Shown: positions 58,292 through 64,000 of the stretch, in pieces | Numbering within the stretch: position 1 is the first letter of the stretch | How the letters are laid out: the number at the start of each line of letters is the position of its first letter | Origin: Delphinapterus leucas | Taxonomy: Eukaryota > Chordata > Mammalia > Artiodactyla > Monodontidae | DNA: 64,000 nucleotides | Direction of reading: 5' to 3' | NCBI RefSeq assembly: GCF_002288925.2 | Contig: NW_022098037.1 | Coordinates: 5,326,632 to 5,390,631, forward strand | Notes under the pieces: model-generated | The model's input: only the letters and a program-made list of their open reading frames with translations | The model's database searches: none | What the model was told of the DNA's origin: nothing | Made by a program: the position numbers and the translations under genes

Positions 58292-58481
58292 TGGGCTTCC
58301 CTGGTGGTGCAGTGGTTGAGAGTCCGCCTGCCGATGCAGGGGACATGGGTTCGTGCCCCGGTCCAGGAAGATCCCACATGCCGCGGAGCAGCTGGGCCCG
58401 TGAGCCACGGCTGCTGAGCCTGCACGTCCGGAGCCTGTGCTCCACAACAGTGAGAGGCCCGTGTACCGCAAAAAAAAAAAA
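58292..58481 (+). mobile_element. CHR-type cetacean SINE (short form), 3' deletion
   Basis: Inserted in element B with a perfect 16-bp target-site duplication aaaagaaagccagagt (58276-58291, 58482-58497). It lacks about 16 bp (the gggagaggccacaac segment) present in the other copies. Confidence 0.94.
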
Positions 58482-58499
58482 AAAAGAAAGCCAGAGTAG

Positions 58500-61400
58500 C
58501 AATAACTATAACAGAAAAAATAGACTTTAAAACAAAGACTGTAACAAGAGACAAAGAAGGACATTACATAGTGATCAAGGGATCAATCCAAGTAGAAGAC
58601 ATAACAACTATAAATATATATATATGCACCCAACATAGGAAAACCTAAATATATAAGCAAATATTAACAGACATAGAGGAAGAAATTTACAGTCACACAA
58701 TAATAGTAGGGGACTTTAACACCCCACTTACATCAATGGACAGACTAACCAGACAGAAAATCAATAAGGAAACACTGTTGTTAAATGACACATTAGACCA
58801 AGTGAACTTGATTGATATTTAGAGAGCATTCCAACTGAAAGCAGCAGAATGCATATTCTTTTCAAGTGCACATGGAACATTCTTCAGGACAGATCACATG
58901 ATAGACTACAAAACAAGTTCATTAAATTTGAGAAGACTGAAAACATATCAAGCATTATTTCTAACCACAATGCTATGAGACTAGACATCAACTACAAGAA
59001 AAAAAAAAAGCACAAACGTGGAGGGTAAACAATATGTTCTAAACACCAATGAATCACTGAAGAAGTCAAAAAGGAAACTGAAAAAAAGAACCTGGAGACA
59101 AATGAAAACAAATGATCCAAAATCTATGGGACTCAGCAAAAGCAGTAGTAAGAGGGAAGTTTACAGCTATACAAGCTTACCTCAAGAAACAGGAAAATCT
59201 CAAATAAACAACCTAAAGAAACCAGAAAAAGAAGAACAAATAAAACCCAAAGTTAGTAGAGGAAAGAAATTATAAAGATCAGAGCAGAAATAAATGAAAT
59301 AGAGACAAAAAAATAGAAAAGATAAATGAAACAAAGAGCTGGTTATTTGAAAATTTAAACAAAATTGATAAACCTTTAGCCAGACTCTTCAAGGAAAAAA
59401 AGAGGGCCCAAATCAATAAAATCAGAAATAAAAAAGAAATTACAACTGACACCACAGAAATACAAAAGATCATAACAGATTACTACAAACAACTGTACAT
59501 CAATAAAATGGACAACCTAGAAGAAATGGACAAATCCCTAGAAATGTACAATCTCCCAAGACTGAATCAGGAAGAAATAGAAAATATGAACAGACCAATT
59601 ACCAGTAGTGAAACTGAGTAAGTAATTTTAAAAACTCCCAACAAACAGAAGTCCAGAACCAGAGGGCTTCAAAGGTGAATTCTACCAAACAGTTAGAGAA
59701 GAGTTAACACCTATCCCTCCAAATTATTCCAAAAAATTGCAGAGGAAGAAATACTTTCAAACTCATTCTACAAGGCCAGCGTCACCCTGATACAAAAACC
59801 AGACAAAGATACCACAAAAAAAAAAGAAAAAAGAAAATTCCAGGCCAATATCACTGATGAACATAGATGCAAAATTCCTCAAGAAAATATTAGCAAACCA
59901 AGTTCAACAATACATTAAATGTATCACACATCGTGATTCAGTGGGACCTGTCCCAGGGATGCAAGAATGGCTCAAAAATCCACAAATCAATCAATGTGAT
60001 AAACCATATTAACAAACCAAAGAATAAAATCATAAGATCATCTCAACAGATAAAGGAAAAGCTTTTGATAAAATTCAACATGTGTTTATGATAAAAACTC
60101 TCAACAAAGTGGGTATAGATGGAAAAGACCTCAACATAATAAAGGCCAAATATGACGAACCCACAGCTAACATCATACTCAATGGTGAAAAGCTGAAAGT
60201 ATTTCCTCTAAAATCAGGAACAACACAAGGATGCCCACTCTCCCCACTTTTATTCAACACAGTATTGGAAGTCCTAGCCACAGCAATCAGACAAGAGAAA
60301 AAAAATAAAAGGAATAAAATTGGAGAGGAAGAAGTAAAACTGTCAGTTTGCAAATGACATGATATTATACATAAAAAAATCCTAAAGACACCAAGAAAAA
60401 AATACTAGAACTCATTGACAGATTCAGTAAAGTTGCAGGATACAAAATAATATACAGAAATTTACTGCATTTCTATATACATATATCAGAAAGAGAAATT
60501 AAGGAAACAATCCCATTTACCATCACATAAAAAAGAATAAAATACTTAGAAATAAACCTACCTAAGAAGGCAAAATATTTGTCCTCCAAAAACTAAAGAC
60601 AATGCTGAAAGAAACTGAAGACAACACAAACAGATGGAAAGATATACTGTGTTCTTGGATTGGAAGAATCAATATTGTTGAAATGACCATACTACCCAAG
60701 GTAATCTACAGATTCAATGCAATCCCTATCAAATTACCAATGGCATTTTTCACAGAACTAGAACAAATAATTTTAAAATCCGTAAGAAAACACAAAAGGC
60801 TCCGAAGAGCCAAAACAAACTTAAGAAAGAAGAACGAAGTTGGAGGTATCACACTCCCTGATTTCAAACTATACTACAAAGCTACAGTAATCAAAACAGT
60901 ACATTATTGGCACAAACACAGACACATAAATCAATGGAACAGAGCAGAGTCCAGGAATGAACCCACACTTACATGGGCAATTCATCTACAACAAAGGAGA
61001 CAAGAATATACAATGGGGAAAAGACAACCTCTTCAATAAATGATGTTGGTAAAACTGGACAGCTGCATGCAAAAGAATCAAACTGTACTAATTTCTCACA
61101 CCATGCACAAAAATAAATTTAAAATGGATTAATAAAGACTTAAATGTAAGAACGGAAACCATAAATAAAACTTCTATAAGAAAACATAGGCAGTATGCTC
61201 TTTGACATTGGTCTTAGTAATATTTTTTGGATATGTCTCCTCAGGCAAGGGAAACTAAAGCAAAAATAAACAATGAGACTACATCAAACTAAAAAGCTTT
61301 TACAAAGTGAAGGGAACTATCAACAAAATGAAAAGGCCACCTACTGAACAAGAGAAGGTACCTGTAAATGATATATCCAACAAAGGGTTAAAACAGAAAA

Positions 61401-61900
61401 CAAAGAACTCATACAACTCAACATCAAAAAACAAAAACAAAAACCAATTAAAAACCGGTCAGAAGAGCTGAATAGATATTCTCCCAAAGAAGGCAGACAG
61501 ATGGCCAGAAGGCACCTGAAAAGATGCTCAGCATTACTAATTATGAGGGAAGTGCAAATCAAAACCACAATGAGATATCACCTAATACCTGTAAGAATGG
61601 CTATTATCAGAAAGACCACAAATAACAAGTATTAGAAAGGATGTGTAGAAAAGGGAACCCCCATGCACTGCTGGTGGGACTGTAAATGGGTGCAGCCACA
61701 ATGGAAAACAGTAGGGAGGCTCCTCAAAAAAATTAAAAACAGAACTACCATACAATCCAGCAATTCCACTCCTGGGTATTTACCCAAAGAAAACTGAAAC
61801 ACTAATTATAAAAGATACATGCACCCCTATGTTCATTGCAGCATTATTTACAATAGCCAAGATACGGAAGCAACCTACCTGCTCATCAATGGAAAATTAC
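58500..61900 (+). pseudogene. Broken L1 ORF2 of element B
   Basis: Recognisable but frameshifted: endonuclease-like sequence around 58560-59000, reverse transcriptase at 60082-60357 ([32 protein letters not shown]) and a downstream region at 60602-61039 ([20 protein letters not shown]). The ADD box is out of frame, so no activity is possible. Confidence 0.85.
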
Positions 61901-63159
61901 TCAGCCGTAAGACAGATACTGAGAATAAACAGGTGGTTGCCAGAGGGGAGAGGGGTAAGGAAGAAGAAAAATAGGTGAGGGAGATTAAGCGGTACAAACT
62001 TTCATTTGCAAAATAAATGAGTCATGGGTATGAAATATACAGTGTGGGGAATATAGTCAATAATTATGTAATATTGCATGGGGACAGATGGTTAACTAGA
62101 CTTATTGTGGTGATCATTTTGAAATATATAAAAATATTGAAACATTATGTTGTGTAACAGGAACTAACATAGTGCTGTAGGTCAATTATACTTCAAAAAC
62201 AAACAAACTCACAGAAAAGAGACCAGATTTGTGGTTACCAGAGGGTGGAGGGAGGGGGAATTGGATGAACGCAGTCAAAAGGTACAAACCTCCATTTATA
62301 AGATAAATAACACTATGAATGCAATTTACAACATGATAAATATAATTAACACTGTTGTATGTTATATATGAAAGGTGATAAGAGAGTAAATCCTAAGAGT
62401 TCTCATCACAAAGAAAAAATACATTTTTCATTTCTTTCATTTTATATTCATGTAATATAATGGATGTCCACTATTACCACTATTGTGGTAACCATTTCAT
62501 GATGTATGTAAGTCAAATTATTATTCTATACACCTTAAACTTATACAGTGCTTATACAGCACAATTATATCTCAATAACACTGGAATAAAAATAATAATG
62601 ATAAAATATGCTGATAATATGTACCCTTGATACGACAATAAAAATGCCACTTTACCTTTGTGGTCTTCTTGCCAAAAACCCATAACCTATTCAAATTAAG
62701 AGAAAAAGATTATACAAATCCTGTTTGAGAGACACTGAACAAAATATCTGACCAATACTACTCAAAGCTCTCAAGGTCATCAAACACAAGGAAAGTCTGA
62801 GAAACTGTCACAGCCAGGAGGAGCCTAAAAAGAAATGATGACTATATATAATGTGGTATTCACAATGGGTTCCTGGAACAGAAAAAGGACATTAGGTAAA
62901 AAGCTAAGGAAATTTGAATAAAATATGTGCTATAGTAAATAATAACTTATAAATATTGATTCATTAATTGCAATAAATGTACCATACTAATGTAAGATGT
63001 TAATAATACAGGAGATGGAATATGGGATGTATGAAAACTCTCTGTACTATCTTTACAACTTTTCTACAAATCTAAAAGTATTCTAAAATAAAAATCTTAT
63101 TTAAAAATCATTGAGCTGCATATGGAAGGTTTACCTCAATAAAAAGTTACTGCAATAAA

Positions 63160-64000
63160 AGTGTTGATTGTGTTTCTATATACTAGCAACAAACAATCGG
63201 AAATTGAAAATTTTCAAGTACTGTTTACATTAGTATAACAAGTTTGAAATTTTTAGGGATAAATCTGACAAAGGGTGTATAAGACATACTGAAAACTACA
63301 AAATATTGCTGAGAGAAATTAAACAAGACAAAATAAAATGGAGAAATAAAACATGTAATAGACAGAAGACAGTATTGTTAAGATGTCAATTCTCCCCAAA
63401 CAGATTTATAGTTCCCAAGCAAATATCTAGCAGGCTTTTTGGCAGGAACGACAGGCGGATTCTAAAATTTATATGAAAATGCAAAAGACCTGGAATGTCA
63501 AAATAACTCTGACAAAGATTAATCGAGTTGGAGGCCTGTACCACCAATTTCAAGACTTACTTAAAAGCTACAGTAATCAACAGTCTGATATTGGTGTAAA
63601 GATAGGCAAATAATCAATGGAACAAAAGAGATTCCTGAAATAGACCCAAGTTTATAGTTAGCTGATTTTCAACAAAGGTTTAAAATCAATTCAATGAGAA
63701 AAAGATGATATTTTCAATAAATTGTGTTACAGCAATTGTATAGCCATATGCAAAGGGAAAAAAAAAAAGAACATTGACACTTACCTCAAATAACAAATTA
63801 ACTCTAAATGGATCACAGACTAAAACCTAAGAACAGAAACTACAAAACTTCAGTAAGAAAATACAGGAGAAAATCTTAGTGACTTTGAGCTTGGCAAAGA
63901 TTTCTATAACACAACAAAAAATTCACAAATCAAAACAGAAAAAAACCAATAAGTTATACTTTATCAAAATTAAAAACTCTGTGCATCAAAATACACTGTT
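63160..64000 (+). mobile_element. Old L1 ORF2 fragment (runs off the window)
   Basis: gaaattaaacaagacaaaat, caattctccccaaacagatt and gcaaaagacctggaatgtca follow the distal half of L1 ORF2, heavily decayed, in the plus orientation. Distinct from element A, whose 3' end precedes it. Confidence 0.75.

Larger units (their letters stand above)
58208..62599 (+). mobile_element. L1 (element B) nested in element A
   Basis: Starts in the endonuclease region (acacatacagactgaaagtg), continues through reverse transcriptase and C-terminus, and ends with a 3' UTR like that at 28233-28910. It is 5'-truncated. A deletion near 61900 removes the end of ORF2 and the start of the 3' UTR. Confidence 0.8.
57290..63115 (+). 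mobile_element. Old L1 (element A), interrupted by element B
   Basis: 57290-57830 is the reverse transcriptase region of an old L1 (gtttaacattcaaaaatcag; ggtgacattatcatctatgt). 57831-58207 is the start of its 3' UTR. The 3' UTR resumes at about 62600 (ctgataatatgtacccttga) and ends near 63115 (tctaaaagtattctaaaata). ORF2 is heavily decayed. Confidence 0.75.
44602..64000 (-). other. BLTP3B intron 1 (partial, at least 19.4 kb)
   Basis: Everything to the right edge belongs to intron 1, if the gene has its usual single small first exon. It is repeat-dense: SINEs, two interleaved L1s (57290-63115), a third L1 fragment at the edge, and MIR/L2 remnants. No CpG-rich block or exon 1 was found, so the promoter is beyond 64000. 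44602-45230, 51660-53050 and 54800-55370 are plain A+T-rich stretches. Confidence 0.75.

Noticed and set aside
44602..64000. Search for BLTP3B exon 1 and its CpG-rich promoter
   Set aside because: No minus-strand match to the expected first ~15 codons and no CpG-dense block was seen, so it is placed beyond the window.

Overview
This is mammalian nuclear DNA, almost certainly from a cetacean (whale or dolphin). The evidence is about twenty copies of tRNA-derived CHR-type SINEs. Many are the short G+C-rich form that starts ggcttccctggtggcgcagtgg and ends in a poly-A tail, which is typical of whales and dolphins. There are also several L1 3' ends of the cetartiodactyl type. No bacterial, viral or plasmid gene organisation is present. 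I found no previously undescribed biological system, and most of the window is intron.

One protein-coding gene crosses the window on the minus strand: BLTP3B (older names UHRF1BP1L and SHIP164), a bridge-like lipid transfer protein of the chorein/VPS13 group that works in endosome-to-Golgi traffic. Sixteen coding exons can be placed to the base between 44601 and 3858. All have AG acceptors and GT donors, and their phases join into one uninterrupted frame of 3668 nt (about 1222 codons). The first exon (about 15 codons of the chorein motif), the promoter, and roughly the last 225 codons with the 3' UTR are outside the window. Exon numbers assume a single upstream coding exon. Residue numbers assume the human N-terminus, recalled from memory.

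Layout from left to right: intron 17 with an L1 3' end and SINEs (1-3857); exons 17 to 13 (3858-12346), including the 1499-nt exon 14; intron 12 with a 4.5-kb 5'-truncated L1, an assembly gap and an MLT1 LTR (12347-20254); exons 12 to 9 (20255-25841); intron 8 with a SINE, a retroposed transcript copy, a 5'-inverted L1 and a U2 snRNA fragment (25842-30737); exons 8 to 2 (30738-44601); and at least 19.4 kb of intron 1 packed with nested L1s and SINEs (44602-64000). All the longer L1 copies lie antisense to the gene.

The most useful second looks are: two NAGNAG tandem splice acceptors (exons 10 and 15); a (UG)n tract with G-runs close to the exon 14 donor; an exact 176-bp duplication flanking a 100-N gap, which looks like an assembly error; a poly-A-tailed, target-site-duplicated copy of an unidentified transcript; and a truncated U2 snRNA retropseudogene. 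Repeat family names come from recognition by eye, not from a database search.
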